64,000 nt of DNA from Aquimarina muelleri DSM 19832 (GCF_000430665.1 NZ_AUML01000009.1:62001-126000), one strand, 5' to 3'. Numbered from the stretch's first letter, positions 25,651 through 35,602 are shown. Translations and numbers: made by a program. Notes: generated by a model from the sequence alone, not told the origin.

Positions 25651-25752
25651 TTAATCCCTCACAGAGGGTTTTTAATTGTTCGAGGATTTTCTCGAAAACA
25701 AAATGTGTTTTTGAAAACATACCTCAGAGTTTGTTCTGAGATCGTTGATTAA
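25651..25752. repeat. Palindromic intergenic repeat, diverged copy (CTCGAAAACAAAAT family)
   Basis: Between hmgA and hppD lies a roughly 100-bp unit with TTTAATTGTTCGAGG, then CTCGAAAACAAAATGTGTTT, then AACATACCTCAGAGTTTGTT and a closing GATCGTTGATT. The same order of blocks occurs at 52941-53040, with partial copies at 35603, 56901 and 59871. It is a dispersed repeat with internal palindromes and no coding capacity. Confidence 0.7.
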
Positions 25753-25882
25753 AAAAATGCGATAGATTTTGTTATGAATAATTAGATTCAATACAACTTA
25801 CCACATAGCTCTTAAGTGTGCAGTAATATCTTTTCTATAATTTAGCATAATAAATATTTTTAGTTAAAATATTTTACGTTTA

Positions 25883-27040
25883 TCATTCCAACCAAGATTT
25901 ATGATATTCTTCATCTGCTATCTTCATAGCTTCATCGGTAATCATAAGTGGCTTAAAGGTGTCTACCATAACAGCTAATTCATCTGTTTTGGTTTTACCA
26001 ATGCTTCGTTCTACTGCTCCTGGATGTGGCCCATGTGGGATACCTGCAGGATGTAAAGAAATATGGCCTGAATCAATGTCATTTCTGCTCATAAAATCTC
26101 CATCTACATAATACAATACTTCGTCACTATCAATATTACTATGATTATATGGAGCGGGAATGCTATCTGGATGATAGTCATATAATCTAGGAACAAAAGA
26201 GCATACTACAAAAGCATCTGTTTCAAAAGTTTGATGGACAGGAGGTGGCTGGTGTATTCTGCCAGTGATAGGCTCAAAATCATGTATAGAAAATGCATAA
26301 GGAAAATTAAATCCATCATACCCAACTACATCAAAAGGATGTGTGGCATAGATCATGTCAAAAATTTCATCCTGTTTCTTTACTTTGATTAAAAAATCTC
26401 CTTTTTTATCATTGGTTTCTAACTCATATGGTGCTCTAAGATCTCTTTCGCAATATGGAGAATGTTCTAATAATTGACCAAACCAATTGCGATATCTTTT
26501 TGGAGTATAAATAGGTCTTCTTGATTCTACAATAAAAAATCGATTATCTGTAGTGTCAAAATCGAGTTTATAAATAGTTCCTCTAGGAATAAGTATATAG
26601 TCTCCGTATTTAAAGTCGAGATTACCTAGATGACTTCGGAATTTTCCACTGCCTCGATGCACAAAAATTAGCTCATCTGCATCGGTATTTTTATAAAAGT
26701 AATCCGACGTAGATTCTTGAGGTGCAGATAAAATAATGCTAACATCACTATTAGTCAATATATTTTTTCGACTTTGTAAGTAATCTTTTTCTGGAGATAC
26801 TTTAAAGCCATGGAGTCTATATGATTTAATATTGTTTTTAATAGCTAATTTTGGAGCTATATTATAGCTCCCTTTAATTTCTTTTACCTGTGTTGGTCTA
26901 TGACAGTGATATAGATTCGTAGACATCCCGTCAAAACCTATTGTGCCAAATAATTGTTCGTAATATAGGTTGCCATCTGGTTTTTTAAAGATGGTATGGC
27001 GCTTGGGTGGTATTTTTCCTAGAGAGTGATAAAAGGGCAT
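25883..27040 (-). CDS. hmgA: Homogentisate 1,2-dioxygenase
   Basis: This non-haem iron enzyme opens the ring of homogentisate to maleylacetoacetate. The 385-residue protein has the HgmA cupin layout: an N-terminal MPFYHSLGKIPPKRHTIF, the middle ADELIFVHRGSGKFRSHLG, and the C-terminal iron-site block DEVLYYVDGDF and LHPAGIPHGPHPGAVE, whose His and Glu residues bind the metal. It is the first gene of the hmgA-hppD-fahA set. A maleylacetoacetate isomerase gene is not seen in the window. Confidence 0.95.
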   Translation of the reverse strand: MPFYHSLGKIPPKRHTIFKKPDGNLYYEQLFGTIGFDGMSTNLYHCHRPTQVKEIKGSYNIAPKLAIKNNIKSYRLHGFKVSPEKDYLQSRKNILTNSDVSIILSAPQESTSDYFYKNTDADELIFVHRGSGKFRSHLGNLDFKYGDYILIPRGTIYKLDFDTTDNRFFIVESRRPIYTPKRYRNWFGQLLEHSPYCERDLRAPYELETNDKKGDFLIKVKKQDEIFDMIYATHPFDVVGYDGFNFPYAFSIHDFEPITGRIHQPPPVHQTFETDAFVVCSFVPRLYDYHPDSIPAPYNHSNIDSDEVLYYVDGDFMSRNDIDSGHISLHPAGIPHGPHPGAVERSIGKTKTDELAVMVDTFKPLMITDEAMKIADEEYHKSWLE

Positions 27041-27217
27041 GTTGTTGTAAATTTAAGGTATTAACTACTTTTTTTTATAAGACAAATACATAACAATTTT
27101 ATCTTATTCAGTGTTTTCGTTTAATAAAGTAATGTAATAATAGTAAATCCTGCCAGAACAAGTTGATAGCATTACAAATGTCGTAAATTTTTCTCTTCTT
27201 TTAAGGATATACTTGTT

Positions 27218-29506
27218 TTAAAACCAAAAACCTATACTGAAAAACCAGTTACTTTCATCTAGTTCTGGAGAAAAAGAATATTTGACTTGTATCGGTCCTG
27301 CAAAAGTTTCTAAACCATAACCAAGGGCATATCCAGAAAACTCTGCACTTTCAAGCCATTTGCCTGTGCTAAACAATTTATTGCCTACATTGGCAAAGTT
27401 AGCAGATAGGTTTATATGATTATTTTTAAACATTTCATAGTCTAACGATATTAAGCTTTTAGCAAAGCTTTGCCCTGTGATGGCTAAAAAATCGTATCCA
27501 TAAAAAGGAATAAAATTGTTAATTGTTTTTGCTCCAAAACCTCCCAAAAGAAAATCAAGGGAGTTTAGAGAAGCATCACCAATTTTTGTACCTGCTTCTA
27601 AGCTGATATTCATTGCAAGATTACCAAATAATGGTGTAGCATATCCAAATTCTGCTTTGGCAATAGAAAATTCATTAAAATTATTAGTAAAATCAGTCGA
27701 AAAAAGATAAGTATGTATGTCTCCTTCGAATAAAAATCCGTTTTTAGGAAAATATTTATTATCGTAGGTATCTAATTTAATATATCCAAAGGCACTCCAG
27801 TAATCACTATCATCAAATATAGTTCTTGGAATTTGATTTTCATCTTCCCCAAATGTTTCAGAAATAATGCTAAGACGTTTGTATTCTGCTCCTAAACCAA
27901 CAGAGAAATTTTGTTGTAATAATGTTTCTGCATAAGCTTGAGCATTAAGGTTACTGTATTCTATATCTATGGTGTTTATATTTAAATCGGGTATTTCTCT
28001 AAATCTTCCGATAAAATCGAAATCAATTGCTTTATTAAATTTAGTATAGCTAGCTTTTAATCCAGTACTCCAATAAAAACCTTTATCTACATAATAATCC
28101 AAGTTATATCTTATGTTGTCTCCCAGAACGATATCAGCAGAAAGCACATCGTTATCTACAAACAAACTTTTTCGAGTTACATTTACTAAAGCAGCTGTTT
28201 GGTATAGATCATCATAATGAAGTGCAAATCGTAATAACATTTTGCTTTCACTTTCTTTTACGTTAAGAATAAGTTCTTTACCTTGTTTTGTGTCTATTAA
28301 TCTATGATTTACGCGATCAAAATTTCCTGTAGCGGATAAATTATTGACTCCTTCATTTAATTTTTCATAAGTTGTAATGCTAGGTGTTTTTAGTTTTAAT
28401 TTTCCTTTAATATATGCTCTTGTATATCTTTCGTTTCCTAAAATAACTAAGCTATTCACGAGTATGCTTTTTGAGCTTTTAGGAATAGTATTTTTTTTTG
28501 GATTTGATTTTTGTTGCATTGCAATTTTTTTTAAATCCTCATACTTTGCAAAAGCTGCTTTTTCTCCGTTAGCAATGATTTTGTCGATTTGATCAAAGGA
28601 TAGTACTGAAAAATCTGCTATCGAAGGTTTGATATATAGGTCTGTTTCAGAAATTTTAGCTCTCATAGCATCATAGGTCTTAAAATTGCTAATTTGTAGC
28701 ATGATATTAGTTACAGAGTTTAATTGTTCTTTAGACATCAAGCTATCTTGCACATCAATTCCTATTACTATTTCAGCTCCTTTTTCTCTAATTTCTTTTA
28801 TGGGGTAGTTGTTGGCTACACCTCCATCGGTCATTAAAATATTATTTAATTCGACAGGGTTAAAAACAGAAGGCAAAGCACCACTTGCTGCAACTGCTTC
28901 TGGTAAATATCCTTTGTCTAAAAGAACTTGTTTTCCTGTTTCAATATTTGTAGACATACAAAAAAAAGGAATCGGCAAGTCGTTAAAATCTTCTATATCG
29001 TTTACATGAGCTGTAAATCTTGAAAATTGGTTATAAAAATTTTGCCCTTTAGATAACCCTTTGGGCAAGTCAATTTTAAATTTATCAAAAGGTAGGCTTA
29101 CCACGTATTTTTCTGAATCTTCTCGTTCATAAAAAGTTTTTGCGGCTCTTGGTAATTCATCTTGTATAAAAGCGTTAAAATCGACGGCTTTGAATATAGA
29201 ATCTAATTCTGCGGCATTGTATCCAGATGCATAAAGGGCTCCTACTATTGCTCCCATACTTGTGCCTCCGATATAATCAATACGTACCCCAGATTCTTCT
29301 ATTATTTTTAAAGCACCAATATGTGCAAGCCCTTTTGCTCCACCACCACTCAATACCAAGCCTACTTTTATGTCTTTTATAGAGGATACATCATGAATTT
29401 TTTCTTCATGAATTTCTTTTTCTTGTGACCAAATTATATTTGGAATAAGTAATACTATACATGTTATGAGGCTTAGAAATAATCTTGAGATATTGTGAAT
29501 GACCAC
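27218..29506 (-). CDS. Patatin-like phospholipase fused to a POTRA and outer-membrane barrel
   Basis: The 762-residue protein is a PlpD-like (type Vd) exported phospholipase. A signal peptide ends near residue 28. The patatin domain (about 45-310) has the oxyanion loop SGGGAKGLAHIGAL, the nucleophile elbow GGTSMGA and the dyad Asp in MTDGGVANNYP. A POTRA-like segment follows (about 345-420), then a BamA/Omp85-type barrel ending in FSIGFWF. It probably hydrolyses phospholipids at or outside the outer membrane. Its start lies 2 bp beyond the uvrC stop, so it is co-transcribed with uvrC. Confidence 0.93.
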   Translation of the reverse strand: MVIHNISRLFLSLITCIVLLIPNIIWSQEKEIHEEKIHDVSSIKDIKVGLVLSGGGAKGLAHIGALKIIEESGVRIDYIGGTSMGAIVGALYASGYNAAELDSIFKAVDFNAFIQDELPRAAKTFYEREDSEKYVVSLPFDKFKIDLPKGLSKGQNFYNQFSRFTAHVNDIEDFNDLPIPFFCMSTNIETGKQVLLDKGYLPEAVAASGALPSVFNPVELNNILMTDGGVANNYPIKEIREKGAEIVIGIDVQDSLMSKEQLNSVTNIMLQISNFKTYDAMRAKISETDLYIKPSIADFSVLSFDQIDKIIANGEKAAFAKYEDLKKIAMQQKSNPKKNTIPKSSKSILVNSLVILGNERYTRAYIKGKLKLKTPSITTYEKLNEGVNNLSATGNFDRVNHRLIDTKQGKELILNVKESESKMLLRFALHYDDLYQTAALVNVTRKSLFVDNDVLSADIVLGDNIRYNLDYYVDKGFYWSTGLKASYTKFNKAIDFDFIGRFREIPDLNINTIDIEYSNLNAQAYAETLLQQNFSVGLGAEYKRLSIISETFGEDENQIPRTIFDDSDYWSAFGYIKLDTYDNKYFPKNGFLFEGDIHTYLFSTDFTNNFNEFSIAKAEFGYATPLFGNLAMNISLEAGTKIGDASLNSLDFLLGGFGAKTINNFIPFYGYDFLAITGQSFAKSLISLDYEMFKNNHINLSANFANVGNKLFSTGKWLESAEFSGYALGYGLETFAGPIQVKYSFSPELDESNWFFSIGFWF

Positions 29507-29508
29507 TT

Positions 29509-31308
29509 TTATTCTTTTTTAGAAAGATAATAATTATATACTTTGGTTGCTCTAGAATCGCCAATTACTTCGGCTAATTCTTGCTTAGAAACCTCACTTA
29601 TTCTTTTTACAGATCTAAAGTGTTTTAATAACTCTATTACTGTTTTTTCTCCTATTCCTGGTATTGTATCTAATTCTGTATCTAAAGCAGCTTTACTCCT
29701 TTTTTGTCTATGAAAAGTTATTCCAAATCTATGTGCTTCATTACGTAGATGCTGTATGACTTTTAGGGATTCTGATTTTTTATCGAGATATAAAGGTATG
29801 GAGTCTCCTGGATAATAAATTTCTTCCAACCGTTTTGCAATACCTATAATAGTTATTTTACCCCTTAATCCTAATTCATCCAAAGCCTTTAATCCAGAAG
29901 AGAGTTGTCCTTTTCCTCCGTCTACAATTACGAGTTGTGGCAGTGGTTGTTCTTCTTCGGTTAAACGTTTGTATCTGCGGTACACAACCTCTTCCATCGA
30001 AGCAAAATCATTGGCTCCTTCTACAGTTTTGATATTAAATTTTCTATATTCTTTTTTGCTTGGTTTTCCATTTTTAAAAACCACACATGCAGCAACTGGA
30101 TTGGTTCCTTGGATATTAGAATTGTCAAAACACTCAATATGTCTAGGTTCTTCAGGTAACCTTAAGTCTTTTTTCATTTGTGCCATCAATCGATTTGTAT
30201 GTCGATCGGGATCAATAATTTTGATTTGCTTAAAACGTTCTTGTCTGTAGTATTTAGCGTTTCTTATCGATAAATCTAAGATCTTTTTTTTATCTCCTAA
30301 TTGTGGAACAGTAATTTTTAGATTTTCACCAACGGCTACTTTAAAAGGCACATATATTTCTTTGGAGGTACAATCAAAACGTTGTCGAAGCTCGATAATA
30401 GCAAGTTCTAAAAGCTCTTTGTCAGATTCTTCTAGCTTTTTTTTGATTTCTGTAGTATGGGATCTAATAATTGAACCATATGATAATTGAAGGAAATTAA
30501 TGTATCCATAAGACTCATCTGATATAATAGAAAAAACATCTACATTACTTATTTTAGGATTGACTACCGTTGATTTTGCTTGATAATTTTCAAGTATTTG
30601 TATCTTTTCTTTAATTCGTTGCGCATCTTCAAACTCCATTTTTTCAGCATGAGCAGTCATTTGATCTCTAAAACGATTTAGAGAATCTTTGAAATTGCCT
30701 TTTACAATTTGTCGAATAGCTTCCAGGTTTTGAGTATATTCTTTTTCATCCTGCAAATCTTCGCAGGGCCCTTTACAATTTCCTAAATGGTATTCTAGGC
30801 ACACCTTATATTTGTCATTATTTATTTTTTCCTGAGATAGATCATAAGAACATGTTCTAAGAGGATATAGTCCTTTGATAAGATCTAAGAGAATATGTAC
30901 TGTTCTTACAGAGGTATAAGGGCCAAAGTATTCTGATCCATCTTTAATAAGGTTTCGGGTAAGGAATACTCTAGAAAAACGTTCTTTTTTAATGCAGATC
31001 CATGGATACGTTTTATCGTCTTTAAGCATTACATTAAAACGAGGTTGGTGTTTTTTAATTAAATTGTTTTCAAGAAGCAGGGCATCGGTCTCTGTTTCAA
31101 CAACAATATGACGTATATTTTTAATTTTTTTTACAAGAACATTTATTCTATAACTATCATGATTTTTTGTAAAATAAGAAGTTACTCTTTTCTTTAAATT
31201 TTTTGCTTTCCCTACATAAAGTAATTTATCTTCCTTGTCATAATATTGGTATACGCCAGGACTGGTGGGCAATGTTTTAATCTGTATGTCTAAAGTTGCT
31301 TCTTGCAT
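29509..31308 (-). CDS. uvrC: Excinuclease ABC subunit C
   Basis: UvrC makes both incisions around lesions during nucleotide excision repair. The 599-residue protein has the GIY-YIG nuclease at the N-terminus (GVYQYYDKEDKLLYVGKAKNL) and a conserved Cys-rich stretch (CLEYHLGNCKGPCE). The UVR helix hairpin (EKMEFEDAQRIKEKI), the RNase-H-like second nuclease (ECFDNSNIQGTNPVA; VIVDGGKGQL) and the C-terminal helix-hairpin-helix (LDTIPGIGEKTVIELL) follow. The length is standard for Bacteroidota. A patatin gene follows in the same transcript. Confidence 0.98.
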   Translation of the reverse strand: MQEATLDIQIKTLPTSPGVYQYYDKEDKLLYVGKAKNLKKRVTSYFTKNHDSYRINVLVKKIKNIRHIVVETETDALLLENNLIKKHQPRFNVMLKDDKTYPWICIKKERFSRVFLTRNLIKDGSEYFGPYTSVRTVHILLDLIKGLYPLRTCSYDLSQEKINNDKYKVCLEYHLGNCKGPCEDLQDEKEYTQNLEAIRQIVKGNFKDSLNRFRDQMTAHAEKMEFEDAQRIKEKIQILENYQAKSTVVNPKISNVDVFSIISDESYGYINFLQLSYGSIIRSHTTEIKKKLEESDKELLELAIIELRQRFDCTSKEIYVPFKVAVGENLKITVPQLGDKKKILDLSIRNAKYYRQERFKQIKIIDPDRHTNRLMAQMKKDLRLPEEPRHIECFDNSNIQGTNPVAACVVFKNGKPSKKEYRKFNIKTVEGANDFASMEEVVYRRYKRLTEEEQPLPQLVIVDGGKGQLSSGLKALDELGLRGKITIIGIAKRLEEIYYPGDSIPLYLDKKSESLKVIQHLRNEAHRFGITFHRQKRSKAALDTELDTIPGIGEKTVIELLKHFRSVKRISEVSKQELAEVIGDSRATKVYNYYLSKKE

Positions 31309-31838
31309 ATTATGATGGTAAAGTTAAGAGTTTACCTTAATTGAAAGGCAAATATTAAGAGGTTAAATTTTGTTAAATCCATATTAAAAAGCTGTTTTTT
31401 ATTAAAAAGAATGGATGTGTTATAATGCTAATTGATTTTTATTACTTTAGTAGCCTTTATAGGAATTTATTTTTTTGAAAAAAGAAAGTAAAAAAGAGCA
31501 ATAAAACAAAGAGCTATATATTTGGATTGTTTATAATTTTAATATAAGGTAAGTTAACCAATTGTTATATTACCTCTTTTTTGATGTTGTATATAAAAGA
31601 TATAATAGTAAAATATTTATATTTAATAATTATAGAATATAGTGGTAAGAATCAATATAAAAATTAAGAATACTATTAAAAAGAAAACTATTTTTTTTAT
31701 AAAACACTATCTTATAAATCCCACACTATCTCTTTATAAGAGAATTTGTAATCTAATATACTCGGATCATAAATTTTTAAGCAGAAAATTTTTAGTGGAT
31801 TCACAACTATAAAATTAGTCTTATAACCAAAAATCATC
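31309..31838. other. Divergent AT-rich region between uvrC and rimK
   Basis: This 530-bp gap holds no convincing gene. A weak plus-strand hairpin with AGGTAA/TTACCT arms followed by CTTTTTT lies at about 31546-31583. No plus-strand gene precedes it, so it could close an unannotated short transcript, though the AT-rich context makes chance likely. The rimK start at 31839 has no strong ribosome site. Confidence 0.4.
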
Positions 31839-32711
31839 ATGAATATAAAAATATTGTCGCGAAGTGCGAGTTTGTTTTCTACGGATGCACTTGTTCAGGC
31901 AGCAGTAAAACGGCGACATAATGTACAAGTAATTGATCCACTTAGTTGTGATATCGTAATTGAAAAGAAAAAACCCGAAATTTATTATCGAGGTAAAAAG
32001 TTAGAGCATGTAGATGCGGTAATTCCAAGAATTGGTTCTTCTATAACTTTTTATGGTACTGCTGTGGTTAGACAATTTGAAATGATGAATGTCTTTACCA
32101 CAGTCCAATCACAGGCTTTAGTGCAATCTAGGGATAAATTAAGAAGCTTACAAATATTATCTAAAGCAGGTCTAGGATTGCCAAAAACAGTGTTTACTAA
32201 TTATTCTAAAGATGTTTCTGAGGTTATTTCTCATGTAGGGGGAGCTCCATTAATTATCAAGCTTTTAGAAGGAACACAAGGGCTAGGAGTTGTATTGGCA
32301 GAAACAAAAACAGCGGCAGAGTCTGTACTGGAGGCATTTAATGGTTTACAGGCAAGAGTAATCGTTCAAGAGTTTGTGAAAGAAGCTAAAGGAGCAGATG
32401 TTAGAGTGTTGGTAGTTGATGGACAGGTCATAGGAGCTATGAAAAGACAAGGAAGGGAAGGAGAATTTCGATCAAACTTGCATAGAGGAGGGAGCGCATC
32501 TATTATTGCCTTGACTGATGAAGAGGAGAATGCTGCAATAAAAGCAGTTAAAGCTTTAAAATTAGGGGTTGCAGGAGTAGATATGTTGCAAAGTGCAAGA
32601 GGGCCATTGATTCTCGAAGTAAATTCATCTCCTGGCTTAGAAGGCATCCAAACGGCAACAGGAAAAGATATAGCAAAAAGTATTATTCGTTATATAGAAA
32701 GAAGCATATAA
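31839..32711 (+). CDS. rimK: RimK-type ATP-grasp ligase
   Basis: RimK ligases join glutamate or related amino acids to a carboxylate, classically the C-terminus of ribosomal protein S6. The 290-residue protein has the RimK-specific N-terminus and [20 protein letters not shown], then the ATP-grasp fold with [33 protein letters not shown] and the Mg site [16 protein letters not shown]. coli RimK is 300 residues. It is followed 5 bp later by an aspartoacylase-like gene, so the real substrate may be a small N-acyl amino acid or peptide. Confidence 0.92.
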   Translation: MNIKILSRSASLFSTDALVQAAVKRRHNVQVIDPLSCDIVIEKKKPEIYYRGKKLEHVDAVIPRIGSSITFYGTAVVRQFEMMNVFTTVQSQALVQSRDKLRSLQILSKAGLGLPKTVFTNYSKDVSEVISHVGGAPLIIKLLEGTQGLGVVLAETKTAAESVLEAFNGLQARVIVQEFVKEAKGADVRVLVVDGQVIGAMKRQGREGEFRSNLHRGGSASIIALTDEEENAAIKAVKALKLGVAGVDMLQSARGPLILEVNSSPGLEGIQTATGKDIAKSIIRYIERSI

Positions 32712-32716
32712 ACTAT

Positions 32717-33697
32717 ATGGCAAAGAGAAAAGTAGAAAACATACTTAATATTCTTGGTAAAGAGGTATTGCCAGGAACCAGTACAACAATAAATTTTAAT
32801 ATTGCTAAGCTGTATACATCTACCAAAGTAGAAATACCTATTATTATCGAAAGATCAAAGGTGCCAGGCCCTATAGTGCTTATTACTGCGGGGATTCATG
32901 GAGATGAGATTAATGGAGTCGAAGTGGTAAGGCAAATTATTGCAAAAAAAATCAATAAACCTGTCAAAGGAAGCATTATATGTATTCCTGTACTTAATGT
33001 TTTTGGTTTTTTAAACATGGATCGTTTTTTTCCAGATGGAAGAGATTTAAACAGAGTTTTTCCTGGAACCAAAAAAGGATCTTTAGCAAGCCGTTTTGCG
33101 TATCAGTTTGTTAACGAAATTTTGCCAGTAGCAGATTTTTGTTTGGATTTTCATACAGGAGGCGCCAGCAGATTTAATGCGCCGCATATTAGAGTGGACC
33201 CCAAAAATGAAAGATTGGTAGAGATGGCAAAAAAATTTAATGCCCCTTTTACTCTTTTATCTAAAAATCTAGATGGTTCTTATCGTGCTGCCTGTGCTAA
33301 AAAAGGAAAAGACATATTATTGTTTGAAGGAGGGAAGTCTCAAAACAGTAGTAAGGAAATTGCTATAGAAGGAGTGAAAGGTACAATGCGTATATTACAT
33401 CATTTAGAAATGTTGGATACAAAGTTTGAAGTACCAATAAGAGCTTCAGATAGCATAATAATTAAAAACAGTTTTTGGGTACGTGCAAAATACAGTGGTT
33501 TACTACATATAAAGATACCTATAAGTAAGCATGTAGTAAAAGGAGAGATTTTGGCAACAATCACAGATCCGTATGGTAAACTTAGACATGTAGTTAAATC
33601 TACTAATGATGGATATGTGATTAATCTAAATGAAGCGCCAATTGTATATCAAGGAGATGCTATTTTTCATATAACCAAAGAACTAGTTAATGAATAA
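32717..33697 (+). CDS. Succinylglutamate desuccinylase/aspartoacylase family metallohydrolase
   Basis: The 326-residue protein is an M14-like zinc carboxypeptidase-fold deacylase. The zinc motif HGDE appears in TAGIHGDEINGVEVV, with the third ligand in LDFHTGG, and DGRDLNRVFPG is the substrate-binding block. The C-terminal part (about 245-325) is a biotinyl-lipoyl-like beta domain common in this subfamily. It hydrolyses N-acyl amino acids; the substrate is not predictable. It is coupled to rimK (5-bp gap) and overlaps the following gene by 8 bp. Confidence 0.9.
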   Translation: MAKRKVENILNILGKEVLPGTSTTINFNIAKLYTSTKVEIPIIIERSKVPGPIVLITAGIHGDEINGVEVVRQIIAKKINKPVKGSIICIPVLNVFGFLNMDRFFPDGRDLNRVFPGTKKGSLASRFAYQFVNEILPVADFCLDFHTGGASRFNAPHIRVDPKNERLVEMAKKFNAPFTLLSKNLDGSYRAACAKKGKDILLFEGGKSQNSSKEIAIEGVKGTMRILHHLEMLDTKFEVPIRASDSIIIKNSFWVRAKYSGLLHIKIPISKHVVKGEILATITDPYGKLRHVVKSTNDGYVINLNEAPIVYQGDAIFHITKELVNE

Positions 33698-34262
33698 AAA
33701 ACAATTAAGAGCTAAATATAAAGCTTTAAGATCAGACTTAAGTGATACGCAAATTGAGGATTTAAGTATTGATATAGCTAATCAATTACTAAAATTACCA
33801 ATTTGGGAAAAATCATTTTATCATGTTTTTTTATCAATAGATCAGCATAAAGAAATTAATACAGAGTATATATTAAACATACTTCAAGGAAAGGATAAGA
33901 ATGTAATTATATCTAAAAGTAATTTTGAGGATAATACATTAGCTCATTTTTTACTTTTAGACACAACAGTGTTGAAAAAAAATGAATGGGGAATTCCAGA
34001 ACCAGTAGATGGAATCGAAATCCAGGAAGATAAAATAGAGGTGGTTTTTGTTCCATTATTAGCTTTTGATACTAAAGGAAATAGAGTGGGGTATGGTAAA
34101 GGGTTTTATGATAAATTTTTAGCAAAATGCGGTTCTGAAACTCTTAAAATAGGACTTTCATTTTTTGAAGCTGAAGCCGAAATCAAGGATGTAAACGATA
34201 TAGATATACGTCTTGATTTTTGCATTACACCCTTAAAAACTGTGCGTTTTAATCCGCTATAA
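33690..34262 (+). CDS. 5-formyltetrahydrofolate cyclo-ligase
   Basis: The enzyme uses ATP to convert 5-formyl-THF to 5,10-methenyl-THF. The 190-residue protein has the family signature VFVPLLAFDTKGNRVGYGKGFYD and the N-terminal KKQLRAKYKALR basic helix. It is the 3' gene of the rimK unit and overlaps the deacylase by 8 bp. A repeat-rich 500-bp gap follows. Confidence 0.93.
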   Translation: MNKKQLRAKYKALRSDLSDTQIEDLSIDIANQLLKLPIWEKSFYHVFLSIDQHKEINTEYILNILQGKDKNVIISKSNFEDNTLAHFLLLDTTVLKKNEWGIPEPVDGIEIQEDKIEVVFVPLLAFDTKGNRVGYGKGFYDKFLAKCGSETLKIGLSFFEAEAEIKDVNDIDIRLDFCITPLKTVRFNPL

Positions 34263-34431
34263 GAACTTACTTGTAGATTTTTTTTGAAGGTCTCGAAAAT
34301 AGATTTCAGTACTAAAAATCTATTCTAGATAGCCCTGCTGAGCTTGCCGAAGTATAATTTTCTCCATGTCATCTCAAGCCTTTCGGCAGATTCAAGACAG
34401 GATTTGTCGAGATTTTTATTCGTAAATCGTA
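34263..34431. other. Non-coding repeat-like stretch after the cyclo-ligase gene
   Basis: The sequence contains typical flavobacterial intergenic phrases, such as GAGCTTGCCGAAGTA and CAAGCCTTTCGGCAGATTCA, forming small imperfect palindromes. It has no gene. It leads directly into the foldback element at 34432. Confidence 0.5.
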
Positions 34432-34574
34432 TTAAACCCATTTCATGCAGTAGAACTTCGTAATGAAGCTTGAAGAAGCCATAAATACAGTCATTTTCTT
34501 GAGTTTAGCATCGCATCTGGATTTGTAGCAGCTACAAGATGTAATAGATTTTCTACTGCATAAAATGGGTTAAA
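34432..34574 (+). repeat. Foldback (MITE-like) element, copy 1
   Basis: The 143-bp unit is bounded by terminal inverted repeats of about 24 bp (22 matching), whose inner parts are ATGCAGTAGAA on the left and TTCTACTGCAT on the right. The interior starts CTTCGTAATGAAGCTTGAAG and ends with CTACAAGATGTAATAGATT. It has no coding capacity. Related copies are at 59649-59811 and 63605-63858. Confidence 0.85.
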
Positions 34575-34675
34575 ATAGGCTTACAGTTTTCAAATTAATT
34601 TGAAATGCGCCAATTTAAGACATGCAAATAGTAATCGGAACGGAGGGTAATAATTAGCAACCAATTTTTAAAGTT

Positions 34676-34752
34676 ATACCATTTGTAGTTTGAGTTTACT
34701 TGAGGCGAAAAAAGAACATTTTATTACGGTAAATTCAAATTGTAAATGGTAT
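34676..34752. repeat. 77-bp imperfect inverted repeat
   Basis: A 24-nt left arm beginning ATACCATTTGTAGTTTGA pairs with the right arm ending TCAAATTGTAAATGGTAT at 20 of 24 positions, around a 29-nt loop. It ends 10 bp before the lspA stop codon and probably marks the 3' end of the lspA message. Confidence 0.75.
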
Positions 34753-34762
34753 TAAGCTGGGG

Positions 34763-35365
34763 TTATTGTTTAGGAAAAGCTTTTTTGTTAAAAATAATAA
34801 GTAGAAACACACCTACACTTATTGCAGAATCAGCAATATTAAATACAGGGTCGAAGAAAGAAAAATGTTCACCACCCCAAAAAGGGATCCACTCTGGTAA
34901 AATATCATCATAAAAAGTAAACTGGATCATATCTACAACTTTACCATAAAAAACTCCTTCATATCCTCCTCCTTCAGGTAAAAATGTTGCAACCTCTATA
35001 GCTGTACTTTCACTAAATAGAAGACCATAAAAAATAGAATCAATGATATTTCCGAATGCACCTGCAAAAATTAACGCTATACAAAATGTAAGTATTGGGG
35101 CGCTATTTTTGCGTACAGAATCATAAAGCCAATAGCCGATACCTGTAATTGCAACCAATCTAAACAGAGTAAGGATTAGTTTTCCATAATTTCCAGGAAG
35201 CTCAAACCCCCAAGCCATTCCTTTGTTCTCTACGAATATAATTCTAAACCAATCAAAAACTTCTACATTATCGTGGATGGTAAAATGAGTTTTGATATAA
35301 ACTTTAGAGATTTGATCAATCAGTAACACTAAAATTATAACCAGAATAGATTTCTTTATAGACAT
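34763..35365 (-). CDS. lspA: Lipoprotein signal peptidase (signal peptidase II)
   Basis: LspA cleaves prolipoproteins after Lgt adds diacylglycerol; several lipoproteins in this window would be its substrates. The 200-residue protein has four membrane helices and both catalytic aspartates, in GNIIDSIFYG and VFNIADSAISVGV. It also has VENKGMAWGFELPGN, the usual NxGxAF region. A roughly 45-residue insert between them (EVATFLPEGGGYEGVFYGK) makes it longer than the E. coli enzyme and is common in Bacteroidota. It has its own promoter and lies downstream of the ileS and DksA-like genes. Confidence 0.95.
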   Translation of the reverse strand: MSIKKSILVIILVLLIDQISKVYIKTHFTIHDNVEVFDWFRIIFVENKGMAWGFELPGNYGKLILTLFRLVAITGIGYWLYDSVRKNSAPILTFCIALIFAGAFGNIIDSIFYGLLFSESTAIEVATFLPEGGGYEGVFYGKVVDMIQFTFYDDILPEWIPFWGGEHFSFFDPVFNIADSAISVGVFLLIIFNKKAFPKQ

Positions 35366-35402
35366 AGATACATTAGTTTGCTTGGATACTAAAAGCGACG
35401 GA

Positions 35403-35432
35403 CAAAAATAGTGTTTTATTAGTGAAACTCAA
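35403..35432 (-). promoter_or_regulatory. Promoter of lspA
   Basis: On the minus strand TTG (35430-35432), a 19-bp spacer and TATTTTTG (35403-35410) match the Bacteroidota consensus. The expected leader is about 30 nt. Confidence 0.6.
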
Positions 35433-35602
35433 ATTCAAAATTCTTACAATATAAATAGACTTTAATTTGGTTTAAAATAACAGATAAACAGCATGAATTT
35501 TTCAAAAGGTAAACCTTGTTATATTTACAATATCTTAAGTTTTTGGTTAGTTTCTACTACTAATAATCTGAGTTCGATTCATCTGAAATGTGTCCGTTTT
35601 TA

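Noticed and set aside
31546-31583. Plus-strand terminator-like hairpin in the uvrC-rimK gap
   Set aside because: The stem is only 6 bp plus a weak inner part in very AT-rich DNA, so chance is likely; it is noted but not listed as a feature.
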